A stretch of 64,000 bases of DNA from Congeria kusceri. Lineage: Eukaryota > Mollusca > Bivalvia > Myida > Dreissenidae. The notes under the pieces were generated by a model that saw only the letters and a list, made by a program, of their open reading frames with translations, made no database searches and had not been told where the DNA came from. Where the stretch lies: contig CM051024.1 in assembly GCA_027627225.1 (NCBI GenBank), positions 81,376,704 to 81,440,703 of the forward strand. Reading direction: 5' to 3'. Both the position numbers and the translations under genes were made by a program. Of the stretch, positions 34,371 through 44,890 are shown piece after piece. Positions within the stretch are counted from its first letter, which is position 1. Each line of letters opens with the position of its first letter.

Positions 34371-36619
34371 ATAAGAGTCTAATGCGTGCACCACTCGGCC
34401 ATTGAGACTGTTTCCATCTCTAGAGTAATTTTCTGGAGTGAAACAGCTCGCTATTGCTAGCATCTGTACTGCGTAATTACCGACAAACTGTGAATTCCAT
34501 TTCGTTCTTTTTTTCGGCGTAGCTGTCGAAGATCACTTTTGACCCAGATTTTCTTGCGATAATTATGCAGCGGGAAAATTGAATGCCAATTGAATTGGGC
34601 AAATTCTCAAATTCTAGGGAATGCAAACTTCAAACAATGGTTCGACTTATACCAATAACTGTTGCATACTTTTGGGGATTAAAAATTTACATAAATGTTT
34701 ACATAAGCGGTTAAAATGAAGTTATAAACATATCTTCAACATATACTCTAGAACTGATACTAATTATAAACGTATATTCTCATTGTATTCCATAAACAGA
34801 AAGCTATATTCATTCACGTAACGAAATAACTATTTTGTGTAGCCTACGTTAATACAAGTGGATGCTCTATAAATAGCAAGTACGCAATGTTCCCATTCAT
34901 AAATCTCATTCACAGTGTTGCCGTTCAATGTAGTTCATTGATTCTAGTGAGTTCATCACATTCCAGAAACAGTAGTGTCATTAAAAAAATAGCGCGCGTG
35001 GCCAGCAACCGTTGTATAGCTGTGCTAATATACTCGTACATGCATCAATAATAGCGTTCAGAGAATCATAAACCTAAACATTAATAAATGGGGAATTTAT
35101 ATTTATAAACTTACTGTTAATTTGAATTAAAAGTGTGGTTACGATTTATTAACGATTATTTATAATTGCATATTTCTATCAACTTCTCCAGTAGATGTTA
35201 TTTAATCTATAAAAAGATGCTACGTTTTCTATAGATAAAGTGTTATAAAAGAAGATTCGGAATACGTCGAACTGTTATTCGCGCAGCATTAATACACAAT
35301 TTGCAATACCAATTATATACAGGAACCCCTGATATATCATATTTCTACTAATATAATTTAAAATCGTCATAGTCTTATGTATTTTTATGTTTGCGTTATC
35401 AAAAATAAAGTCTTAACATTTCACAAATCGCTGAATGTTCCCTGACTATTGCTTTTTATTCGGATACACAGTATAAATGCTTATTTGACTTCAGATCGTT
35501 ATTATATTAGACAACTAACATGAATGGTATATTACCGGTACTATAAATAACTATATAGACTCGTCTGATACATAATAATTTTAATTCATTCTCGAAATTA
35601 TGTTCTTACATTGTTAATTTGTTAAAATTGCCTGACAAATTCAGATAACAATTATGTTAACCTAAATTATTTCGGCTATTCATATATCACAGGTGGAAAC
35701 GTGGAGCTGTATGAATGGTTTAGTCACAGCATATATATTTATGATACTTTTATTTAATTTTTAAATTAATACATTTATCTCAAATTAACTTTTGGGTCCG
35801 AAAAGTTTTCTTATAGTGTACAAAAAATCTGGGGTCCAATAAGTCTCCCAATATTGGTGGTGACCAAACAATCTGGGCTCTGAGAAGTCACGTAACCGAT
35901 CATCTTGGCTGTCTGTTTAGGTAATTTTTAAATGACATATCAATACTAATTTCAACGCCGATTGTCTTTTTTAAAGACATTTCTTGTTATTGTTATTACT
36001 ACGCACACGTGAATAAAACAAGAAGTAATAAAATAATTAACATGCCCCACTCAACAAATAACCGTAACAAGAGACGGCGATAACGAGACGAAAAGGTTAG
36101 GATTAAAATGTCTAGGCTTCATCTCGGCTCGCTTCGTTTTGTTCGTTTTAATACATGTTAAAATTAAACGTTATACATTTTTAAATATGCACACATAAAC
36201 ACATGAACTTGCATCGATAATAAGCGAGATAAATATGTAAGGATTATCACATGGCCATGATTCCACTTGGCTCGTGACCCACTGAAACCATTTATCAATG
36301 ATTTCGAACGTTGCATAGTGTACTACTTTCTTCCGCGATATTTTCTCAAAATTTGATTCTAGACTAAAAGCTTTGAATTACCCGACTATTTTGAGTTTGT
36401 TTTAAACAGATTATGTTCTAATCACATTCTTCATCAAAACGATTGATGCATTTGGGAAACGCTCATGACATTCAAAACGGAACTTCTTACTTTCGCGTAA
36501 TAATAAAGGAGTTAAAATCACAGTGATTCCATCCATCGGATTTCAGAAGCGGTACATATAGTCGTTCTTCGAACAACTAACAAAACTGAGAAGTGAAGTT
36601 TTGCACGTTATCATAAATA
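34371..36619. other. Gene-free stretch
   Basis: AT-rich intergenic DNA with no frame, repeat array or element ends that I can support. Confidence 0.5.
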
Positions 36620-38252
36620 AGAGGGCCCTGAGGGCCCTATGACGCTCACCTGAGGCCTTGTAACCCAATTAGAATTTGCATCCCCGATGCGTGGCTTATT
36701 TTTACACCAGGTGAATAATCTGAACAATATTGAACAAACCTCTGGGCCTTGCAGTCTATTTAAATATAAACAAAGCAAACCTCCAGTTGCAACAGCGGGA
36801 GAGAACTCTTATTAGCAGCCCGAGGTCCTTTATTTATGGCAAATTACCAATTGCCAAAAACAATACACAGGACATCACAAAAACACATAACAAACACAAA
36901 ACACACATGAATAAAACTGGGATCACCGCCTTGGAACGGTCTATGCAAAGCATTGGGGGGTTTAAACCATGTTACCGATCGGGATGCGGCCAGACTGACC
37001 CCATTTGCATAATTTGAGCAATCTTTGGAGAGGACCACTATACAATGTTACGTACCAAATATAGGAAAGCTGTGGGCCTTGACGTTTCAGAAAAGAAGAT
37101 TTTGAAAGTCAAATTGCTCTTTAAGTCTATAAAAACCATGTGACCCCCAGGGCGTGACCAGTTTTGACCCCAGGGGCATATTTTAATTTGTAGAGGACCA
37201 TTATACGATGTTACATATCAAATATGAAACCTCTAGGCCTTGTGGTTTCTGAGGAGAATATTTTTAAAGTCATTTTGCAATTAAGTCTATATAAACCATG
37301 TGACCCCAGGGGTGAGGTCAGTTTTGACCCATGGGGCATAATTTGAACAATGTTTGGAGAGGACCCCTATAGGATGTTACAAACCAAATACGAAACCTCT
37401 GGGCCTTGCGGTTTCAGAGGAGAAGATTTTTAAAGACATTTTGCTATTTAAGTTAATATAAACCATGTCACCCCAGTGCGTGGCCAGTTTTGATCCCAAG
37501 GGCATAATTTGAACACCCTTTGTAGAGGACCACTATATAATGTTACATACCAAATAAGAAACCTCTTGGCCTTGCGGTTTCTGAGGAGAAACTTTTTTAA
37601 GTCATTTTGTTATTTTTGTCTATATAAAATTTTGTGACTCCCGGGGCGTGGCCAGTCCGACCCCATGGGGCATAAATGAAACACTATTTGTAGAGAACCA
37701 CTATAGAATGTTACATACCAAATATGAAACCTCTGGGCCTTGTGGTTTCAGATTTTTAAAGTCATTTTGCTATATATTCTATTGACCCCAGGTGCATAAT
37801 TTGAACAAACTTTGTAAATGACCACTAAAGGATATTACATACCAAATACGAAACCTCTGGGCCTTGTAGTTTCAGAGGAGAAGAGTTTTAAAGTCCTTTG
37901 CTATATATTCCGAAAAAAAAAAAGTGACCACTATAGTATGTTACACACCAAATATGAAGCCTCTGGGCCCTGCGGTTTCACAGAAGATTTTTAAAGTTTA
38001 CCATTTTTAAATCTTTTTAGCTCTGGTGACCTACATATGCCGCGGACCGTAACGAATTGAAAAACTTTGAAAGAGGGTCATCCAAAGATCATTCCTGTGA
38101 ACTTTGGTGAAAATCTGCAAAGTGGTTTAGGAGATGTTGTTAGAATGAAAAGTAGACGACGGACGCACGGCTGCCGGACGGACGTACGGACGACGGACAA
38201 CGGGCGATCACAAAAGCTCACCATGAACACTTTGTGCTCAGGTGAGCTAAAA
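36620..38252 (+). mobile_element. Hairpin-ended repeat element 4 (CAGGTGAGCTAA family)
   Basis: Left end AGAGGGCCCTGAGGGCCCT then GCTCACCTGA (36644-36653). About eight monomers of roughly 170 bp follow (CCATGTGACCCCAGGG, CATAATTTGAACAA, AATGTTACATACCAAATA, GAAACCTCTGGGCCTTG). Then a GC/ACGG tract (38153-38199) and a terminal stem in which AGCTCACC pairs with GGTGAGCT (38217-38248). A copy of the dispersed repeat sits at 36766-36955. Confidence 0.8.
36766..36955 (+). repeat. Dispersed repeat, copy 2 (inside element 4)
   Basis: Matches 26075-26240 in the same orientation (ATAAACAAAGCAAACCTCCAG through ATAAAACTGGGATCACCGCC). It lies near the left end of element 4, so the copy at 26 kb may be a relic of another element 4 family member. 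Confidence 0.75.
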
Positions 38253-38524
38253 ATGGTATATTTCAAGTTTCAAGTAAATACCGGGTGAATATTTTAGTTA
38301 CAGGACTTTTGAACGTAAAATTAAATTGGATAACACAACAAGTAATGGGGCACAACCATGCTATAAAAACAACTGAGTTATACAAATTGTTGCATCTCAT
38401 GTTGGAGTTAATGACACTGGTAGTTTATAAGCTTAAAGCGAATACCTTATGCATTGAGCGAATTTACAGAACTATTGAACCAAAACTTTACCCAGACAAG
38501 AGAAAAATGCGGAAACCGCATTAA
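38253..38524 (+). repeat. Left part of a hairpin-ended element interrupted by element 5
   Basis: GTTTCAAGTAAATACC, GAATATTTTAGTTACAGG and TGTTGGAGTTAATGACACTG resemble the sequence at 40011-40160. This suggests that 38253-38524 and 40011-40228 were one repeat before element 5 inserted. Its own left end is not visible because element 4 abuts it. Confidence 0.5.
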
Positions 38525-40010
38525 AGCCGGATTTTTTATTTTGCCGATGTATAAGTCAATGTTGGTGAAGAAGTATGGAAGTTTTATGTGGATGATCTAA
38601 AATGTATGCAGTTTGGTGAGACTTGGCAAAAATTTGGTCTCAAAATAAAATGGGAAAAAAGTGTGGACTAGAGAGATGGCATTAAATTACTGACATAATA
38701 TGTTTGTTTCTATGCAATGTTGCACATTTGCATTTAAGAAAGTGCCCGTCAAAGGAACTTTTCACCACTAGACATGCTATCTTTTTTTTTTTGGAAATAA
38801 TGACCAAATGCAAGGTGGATGTAACTGTTCCTTGTATTGATCAAGAACTTTAGAAAATATGACAGGAATGCACAATTTTAACGCAAATTCTATTTTTAGC
38901 TCTAGTGGCCATCTTTTGCAGTGAGGCGAAACCATTTCAACAAGTTTGGTAGAGCACCAATAAACGAACATTGGTGTGAAATTATTTGAAAATCTATCCA
39001 TAGGTCTAGAATAAATTGGCGTTTAGACATATTTATATTTTTAACTCTGGTGGCCATCTTGTGCAGTGAAGAGGAACCATAATCACAGGTTTGGTAGAGG
39101 ACCATCCAATGAACATTTCTGTAAAGTTTCATGAAGATTGACCAAGAACTTTTTAAAATAAGAAAGAAAAAAAAAATTGACGCAAATTCTATTTGTAGCT
39201 CTGGTGGCAATTTTGAATAGGTTTGGTCGAGTGTAAAGTTTTATCAAGATTGATCAGGAGCTTTAGAAAATATGACAGAAATACAAAACTTAAACGCAAA
39301 TTCTATTTTTAGCTCTAGTGGCAATTTCGTGCAGTGAGGCGAAACCATTGAATAAGTTTGGTAGAGGAACACTAAATAAACATTTGTGTAAAATTATTTG
39401 AAAATCTAGCAATATGTTTGGAAGAAATTGTCGTTTAGACATATATTTATATTTTAAGTTCTGGGGGCCATCTTGTGCACTGATGCGGAACCATTTTCAC
39501 AGGTTTGGTAGAGGACCATACAAGGAACATTTCTGTACAGTTTCATGAAGATTGACCAAGAACTTTTGAAAATGTGACAGGAATACGAAACTTTAACGCA
39601 AATTCTATTTTTAGCTATAGTGGCCATTTTGCGCAGTGAGGCGGAACCATTCGAATAAGTTTGGTAGTGGAACACTTATCGAACATTTGTCTAAAACTAT
39701 TTGAAAATCTACCCTTGGGTTTAGAAGAAAATGGCGATTAGACATAATTCAGTTTTTAGCTCTGGCGGCCATCGTATGCAATGAATCGGAACCATTTTCA
39801 CAAGTTTGGTAGAAGACCATCCAACGAACATTTCGGTAAAGTTTCATGAAGATTGGCCGAGAACTTTTGAAAATATGACAGGAATACAAAACTTTTACGC
39901 AAATTGTGTACGACATCGCAACGTCCGCCCGTCCGCCCAACCGCCATCCCAACCGACCGGTTTTTGCTTATCTAAAAGCCGAGATTTTTCGTTGAAAAAA
40001 TCCGGCTAAA
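38525..40010 (+). mobile_element. Hairpin-ended repeat element 5 (AATCCGGCTAAA family)
   Basis: Left end AGCCGGATTTTTTATTTT (38525). Monomers of about 140 bp, alternating as roughly 280-bp pairs, follow (TTTTAGCTCTGGTGGCCATC, ACCATTTTCACAGGTTTGG, AAGATTGACCAAGAACTTT). Then a GC tract (CGTCCGCCCGTCCGCCC, 39921-39944) and a terminal stem in which GATTTTTC pairs with GAAAAAATC, ending TCCGGCT. Left AGCCGGATTTTTT and right AAAAAATCCGGCT are inverted repeats. Confidence 0.78.
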
Positions 40011-40228
40011 AATCGAAGTGAAAATACAAAACTGTGTAATGGGGATTGTTGCATTTGATACTGGAGTTGATAACAATGATACCAATATTTTCTAAGTTGG
40101 AGTGAATACCTAATTTAGTATTGAGGTTAAAGGAATTTTGACTAAAAACTTTAACCGAAGTTCAGACGCCGACGCCTATGCAGGGGCGAGTATGAAAGCT
40201 CACCTATTCTTCGAATAGTCGAGCTAAT
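40011..40228 (+). mobile_element. Right end of hairpin-ended element 6 (AATAGTCGAGCTAA)
   Basis: Monomer remnants, then the GC tract GACGCCGACGCCTATGCAGG (about 40164-40190) and terminal hairpin CTATTCTTCGAATAG (40204-40218) followed by TCGAGCTAA. It probably continues from 38253-38524, split by element 5. Confidence 0.7.
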
Positions 40229-40810
40229 GAACATAATCCAAATAATACACGCAACAGGCGTCAAAGTAGGGCATTCATTTAAGAATTGAAACGCTCTTCA
40301 TCGATGTATGAAATGCAGTGTTTGGGCATCAAATTTGCATACAGCCGCAGGCTTTATGTACGAATTAGATGCAGAATAAACTGACCTTCATACATCGATG
40401 AAGCTCCGAAAAGAGCGTTTCAGTCTTATAATTACAATTCTAATTACAAATGTGAATATGCTTTAAAATTTTACCTAGCAAAGAAAAAATAATTAGGGAT
40501 TTATTTTTTGCAATTCGCGCAGCAAAACATTGAAGTATCATCCTTGCACAGCAGTAGCGTGGTACAGATCTTCATTCATTAGAGGCTATTCACAAAGATC
40601 CTTATCAATACTAATTGAGGCAACCGGCTTCATAGAAAAAGAGAAGCCTGTCAAGTGATGGGTTTCAGCCAATCAGAACACTGTAAAATGATGAAACCAA
40701 AGAAAATTGTAATTATTCATTATACACGTACCTTTACATGGTTATTTTTACGCTTCAGTTCACAAGCGAGTATATTGTCGAAAGATACGCTTCAAAATTC
40801 CAATGAATGG
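40229..40810. other. Stretch downstream of gene B (3' UTR side)
   Basis: Contains an inverted pair (GAAACGCTCTTCATCGATG near 40288 against CATCGATGAAGCTCCG near 40393) and a candidate AATAAA for gene B on the minus strand at 40500-40505. No gene is seen. Confidence 0.5.
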
Positions 40811-41873
40811 TTACTGACATCTTGGCCATGTAAAACGAATGTTTGATTTTAACCTCAATAACATGAGTCCAGTCTTGAGCATGAAAGAAACACTCTGTTT
40901 TGATGTCTTCCCTTCTACTATCATTTCGCCAGCATGGATCATTGACAGGGCAAACGTCCTTGGTTGGTGAACATTACTTATCATCTCGCGATTGTTTATT
41001 AGATTATCAAAACAAACTATAGATCCGCTGTCACCTCTATCCGAAAATGGCCCACCGAGTTTTACATCAGGAAGACTGTCGATCATGATAATATAACTGT
41101 CGGGCGGCTGTAAAGCTCCCGATAAGTCTGGACAAGGAAGCTCCAAATCAGCGCTTGCAATCAACCCGCAAGTTAACCTTGTTCGAGCTCCAACTTTATA
41201 AACCCTTTTACCAACCACATCCGACTGCTTGCCTTCGAACAATTCTATCGACCTAGGTACACCATCGTCGTCCGTAATGTATGGATTACAATACGGCACT
41301 ACGTCCTTTTTAACCTTAACTGCGGCAACGTCAACAAGAGCGAATGTTTGAATTTCGCCGAAGGAAACGGTCATTTCTGGCGAACTGGTTGCAAAATCGT
41401 TAATGACCTGTCCGTCGTCTATGAAAACATCATGTTCAGGATAAGGACTGCTTACCACATGGGCGCATGTCAAACCAAATGCATGACCAGTTACATCATT
41501 AACAATTCCACCGAGAGTTCCAAACCGGTAGTTTTGAGAACCATCACGATCTGTAGAACCGCCAGGCATCTGATTTGGCCAAGGAGAACAAATCGACGTG
41601 CCAAATCCAACAGCCAACTGAGCAGACAATTTAACGCTTACGACCTCAATGGCATACGGATAATGGAAGCCATTATGCTTCATTATTTTTTGAATTTGTT
41701 GACGACAATCCGGTTTGTGAATTCCAATGCTACCTTCTACTTCCATCGCCTCCAAGTTGCCAACATGCTTTACGTTACTTCCCTTCTTCTCCAGATTTTC
41801 TGCATAGTATTCTTGTTTTAAATAAATCTTGAATTCGTTGTAAACTGTTCCGATGCAGTACACGCCATCCACA
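40811..41873 (-). CDS. Gene B exon 4 (protease domain, stop codon)
   Basis: The acceptor TTGCTTTCAG precedes 41873. One base completes a split codon, then 353 residues and TAA at 40811-40813. The upstream GTG at 41872 is not a start; it is the first full codon after the intron. Confidence 0.88.
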
Positions 41874-44800
41874 CTGAAAGCAAAATCAGCTGAACATTAG
41901 TAACAAGAACAAGATGTTACTCTGTTACTGTATGGAGGAAATGGATAGGAAACAAAGAACGTTAATAATAGTATAACTATAAATTATTCTCATCAACTCA
42001 ATTTAAAATTATGGAAAACATTCAAAAAAGGCTGATCGTGTAGATGTCTTCAAACTTTACACTGTTCGTTGTATACATCAACTGTGAAAATACAGTATTA
42101 AAACATTTTTTTTCGCGTCTTAAAATGGAATTTTAATTATGTTACCTCAAAAGTTCCTTTCTCAAATCTAATGGTACGACTGGAGGTCTGGATATCCAGT
42201 GAACATCATTTCCGAAAGATGACTGTTCCAGATAACTCTTGACTTCAAATGACATCTTCTTCATAATAGCGAGTGTTTTCCTCGTTGACTCACATTTTTC
42301 ATCCAAAACTTGAATGACAGCCGAAATGTCATTTCTTATCGATGAACCCAATGACCTACACCTCGAACAATCTAATTTGGAGTACTTTGACGCATTCAGT
42401 ATTTGATTCTTTGTATCTTGTGAAATATGTTCGGCGAATCGTGTTTCGTAGTCAATTCCTTCCAGAATAAGATTAACGGTTTTTGCTGGAACTGCGTATT
42501 TGTGGACACAATAATGAAGCAAAACGCTACATTTAAACATCCTGCTTAAATGCTTTTTGTCAAGAGTGGTGTATGCTTTGGTTTCCTGTTCCGTTTCCAT
42601 TGGCCCTGCGATAGCAGTATCTCCTGTTTTAAACTCACGTATATAAGCATTCATATCACAGTGAAAATGTCCTGTGTGAAAATAGTTCTCAACATCAACA
42701 TCTTTTCCTTTTGGAAGTCCGATTGTAATACCAACTGACAATAAACATTCGTTGATCAAGCCCAAGATATGCGCTAAGTTCTCTTCTATGTAATCCGAGA
42801 TGGTTGTAGCAACTTCGAGTTGCCCGGAACCAAATATCACCCTGCTTATGACCTCCCTTTTTGAGTTGATGTAACTGTCGACAATTGCTTGCTCCGAGGG
42901 CGACGGACTATTTGCAAGGTCCACAATGCAAAACAAAGGCTCTCTAACACAGAAGTTGGAGTAAAGATAATCCAAAACATGATCCAATGTCTGAAGAAAA
43001 ACATTACAACTGCTTTTGCATACAAACTGTTCTGAAGTTTTAAATGGTATATCATCGTAATGTCATGGATATATATGGGCATATGAAACGGATGTGTCAC
43101 AGACAAGGATGCCCCCATGACAAATGTTTGGACACAGACAAAGGGTGTGTCGGCAACAGTTAGTTTTGCCTCCACAAATATATTTTCATATATATTATAT
43201 AGTGGAAAGAAAAAAACAAAAGGTCATAATTCGGCTGAAATTCGTCACAGCTTGAATTCCTTCCTGTACGATAAGGTTCTTCAGCTGTGAACGATTCAGC
43301 GAAATCCGCCAAGCATTTAAAGACGACTTGAGTCCGCAAAATTTCGGAAAGTATGTATTCTACAGTGGAAAAAAATTGACAAATGGCCAAAATTCTGCCC
43401 ATATAGGTCGCACCCCAAATTCCTGAACTACAAATTAAGGCTTTTTAACTGTGAAAGTTTGAGCGAAATTCGCCAAGCAGGTTAAGAGGAGTTGAGTGTG
43501 CTAAATTTCGGGACGTACGCACGGACAGACGGACATGTGCAATGCTCAATGCTTCCCACTTTGTGGGGAGGGGGCGCATAAAAACGCAGCTATAATCACA
43601 TTTGCCACATTTGAAACCCAAATAAATACTGAACCTACACCACCAACTACTACATAAAAGGATAGTCGAGAGCTTTTTGTACAACAAACAAGAAAATGGC
43701 CTTTTCCAATCCAAAATAGCTTTTGACCTAGTGATCTTTTTACACGCAAATGACACGTACTCAAAATATGACATTGATTTTATTAAGGCAGTTAATCTGG
43801 TCCTGTTTTGAAGAAGATCTGATGGAAAATAGGTCTCCTTGTAGACCCATTTTTGATAATGCACATACACAAATCAACTTTATAGTGTCTCATAAACATG
43901 GAATCGTCAGAGAATCAATACGTTTTTCGCATAATTTGACCTACAAACCTTGTTTCCAGCACATTACCCATTGTAAAATGTGTCCTTATTTTATCGTGGC
44001 AATTAATCTTAAGTTTCAATACAAATAGATCACAATTGAGTGTTACAAAGACTGTCATAATACGATCTGGTAACCTGGTGTTCGATCCTATATGTCCAAA
44101 TATAAAACTCTGTGTAGATTTTAATGAGGACATAAATCTAACAAAGACTGCGGCTTGTTGAGTGAACATTGTAGACCTGTAGACATTGTATAGCAATTAT
44201 TGACGCCACACAGCCGCATGACGCAAGAGGCCGGACATACACCTAACGTAACAACTACAAAGATGTTAAGATGTTCTCAATACAAAGATGTTCTCATGTG
44301 AATTAAAACATAAAACTGCACATTGTTTTCATGATTGTTTTTTTTATTTAATTAATTTAAGTTTGTGTGATTCATTGTAAAAAAACACACGTTTTTCCTT
44401 GGTATACCTGTCTGAAATTATCATCCAGCCCCTGTCCTTTTACATAGCACAGATAGACTCGTGATCCTGTTGCACTGTGAGGCGACTGTGGCTCTGCATT
44501 ACGGTCGACAAAGGTATTTTCTTTCGGAAGGTCAGCATTTCCAACTAGGACCATTTCCAAATCATTTTGATACCAAGTGAAAGCGTCATCAATTTTCCAC
44601 ATCAAGTCAAAATTGATGTTGAATGGAAGAAAACCTGATCATATATTTATGTGTTTCTCTGTTATTGTTACATAATTAAAGCAATGCAAATTGTATAAAA
44701 TCAAGACTTGACCTTGCATTAGCATAAAATAATGTTATTGTAAACTGTAAAAGGGAACTGCAATACGATTCAAGGTCTTACCAATAACACGTTTGAATCG

Positions 44801-44890
44801 AGGATACAAATCCAGGAATCTTTTCCGGAAGTAGTGTACCCTGGGGTACACCCTCCAAGACTCAAAGCTGCTGCCTCCGTGGATAGTCAT
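40811..44890 (-). CDS. Gene B: paralogue of gene A, four-exon protein with C-terminal trypsin-like protease domain
   Basis: Model: exon 1 44782-44890, exon 2 44408-44634, exon 3 42146-42990, exon 4 40811-41873 (2244 nt, 747 residues), all GT-AG, phases 1, 0, 2 as in gene A. N-terminal WRVYPRV...RFLDLYPRF, a middle helical region (113-393) with MSFEVKSYLEQSSFG and RPPVVP near its end, and a protease domain with His532 (LTCAHVV), Asp575 (LVDVAAVK) and Ser676 (RGDSGSIV). All three catalytic residues are kept. The protease exon is about 47 residues longer than that of gene A, mainly between CIGTVYNEF and the catalytic His. No signal peptide or membrane span is seen. Substrate and pathway are unknown. 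The pair shows that the exon structure and the N-terminal half are under selection; sequence divergence is substantial outside the motifs. Confidence 0.86.
42146..42990 (-). CDS. Gene B exon 3 (helical middle region)
   Basis: The acceptor TTTTTCTTCAG lies before 42990 and the donor TTGAG|GTAACA at 42146/42145. 281 codons plus two bases, open throughout. As in gene A, failure to splice would stop translation immediately at TAA. Confidence 0.85.
43190..43595 (+). mobile_element. Hairpin-ended repeat element 7 in gene B intron 2
   Basis: Two related monomers (AGGTTCTTCAGCTGTGAACG versus AGGCTTTTTAACTGTGAAAG, both followed by GCGAAATYCGCCAAGC). Then a GC/ACGG tract (CGTACGCACGGACAGACGGAC, 43513-43533) and a terminal hairpin CTTCCCACTTTGTGGGGAG (43552-43570) before GGGGCGCATAAAA. 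The left limit is approximate. Confidence 0.65.
44408..44634 (-). CDS. Gene B exon 2
   Basis: The acceptor GATCAG precedes 44634. It lacks a good pyrimidine tract, but it is the only AG that keeps the frame, and it gives the same split Gly codon as gene A. Donor CAG|GTATAC. 75 codons plus two bases. It carries MWKI and YLCYVKGQG, matching gene A. Confidence 0.75.
44782..44890 (-). CDS. Gene B exon 1 (start codon)
   Basis: ATG at 44890 in context ACCATGA, 36 codons plus one base, donor G|GTAAGA. Its WRVYPRVHYFRKRF and LYPRF match gene A exon 1 at 15609-15720. Too short to be noticed as a frame alone. Confidence 0.82.

Noticed and set aside
41348..41821. A 157-codon plus-strand frame opposite gene B exon 4
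   Set aside because: It is antisense to a well-supported protease exon with intact catalytic motifs, and shows no features of its own.
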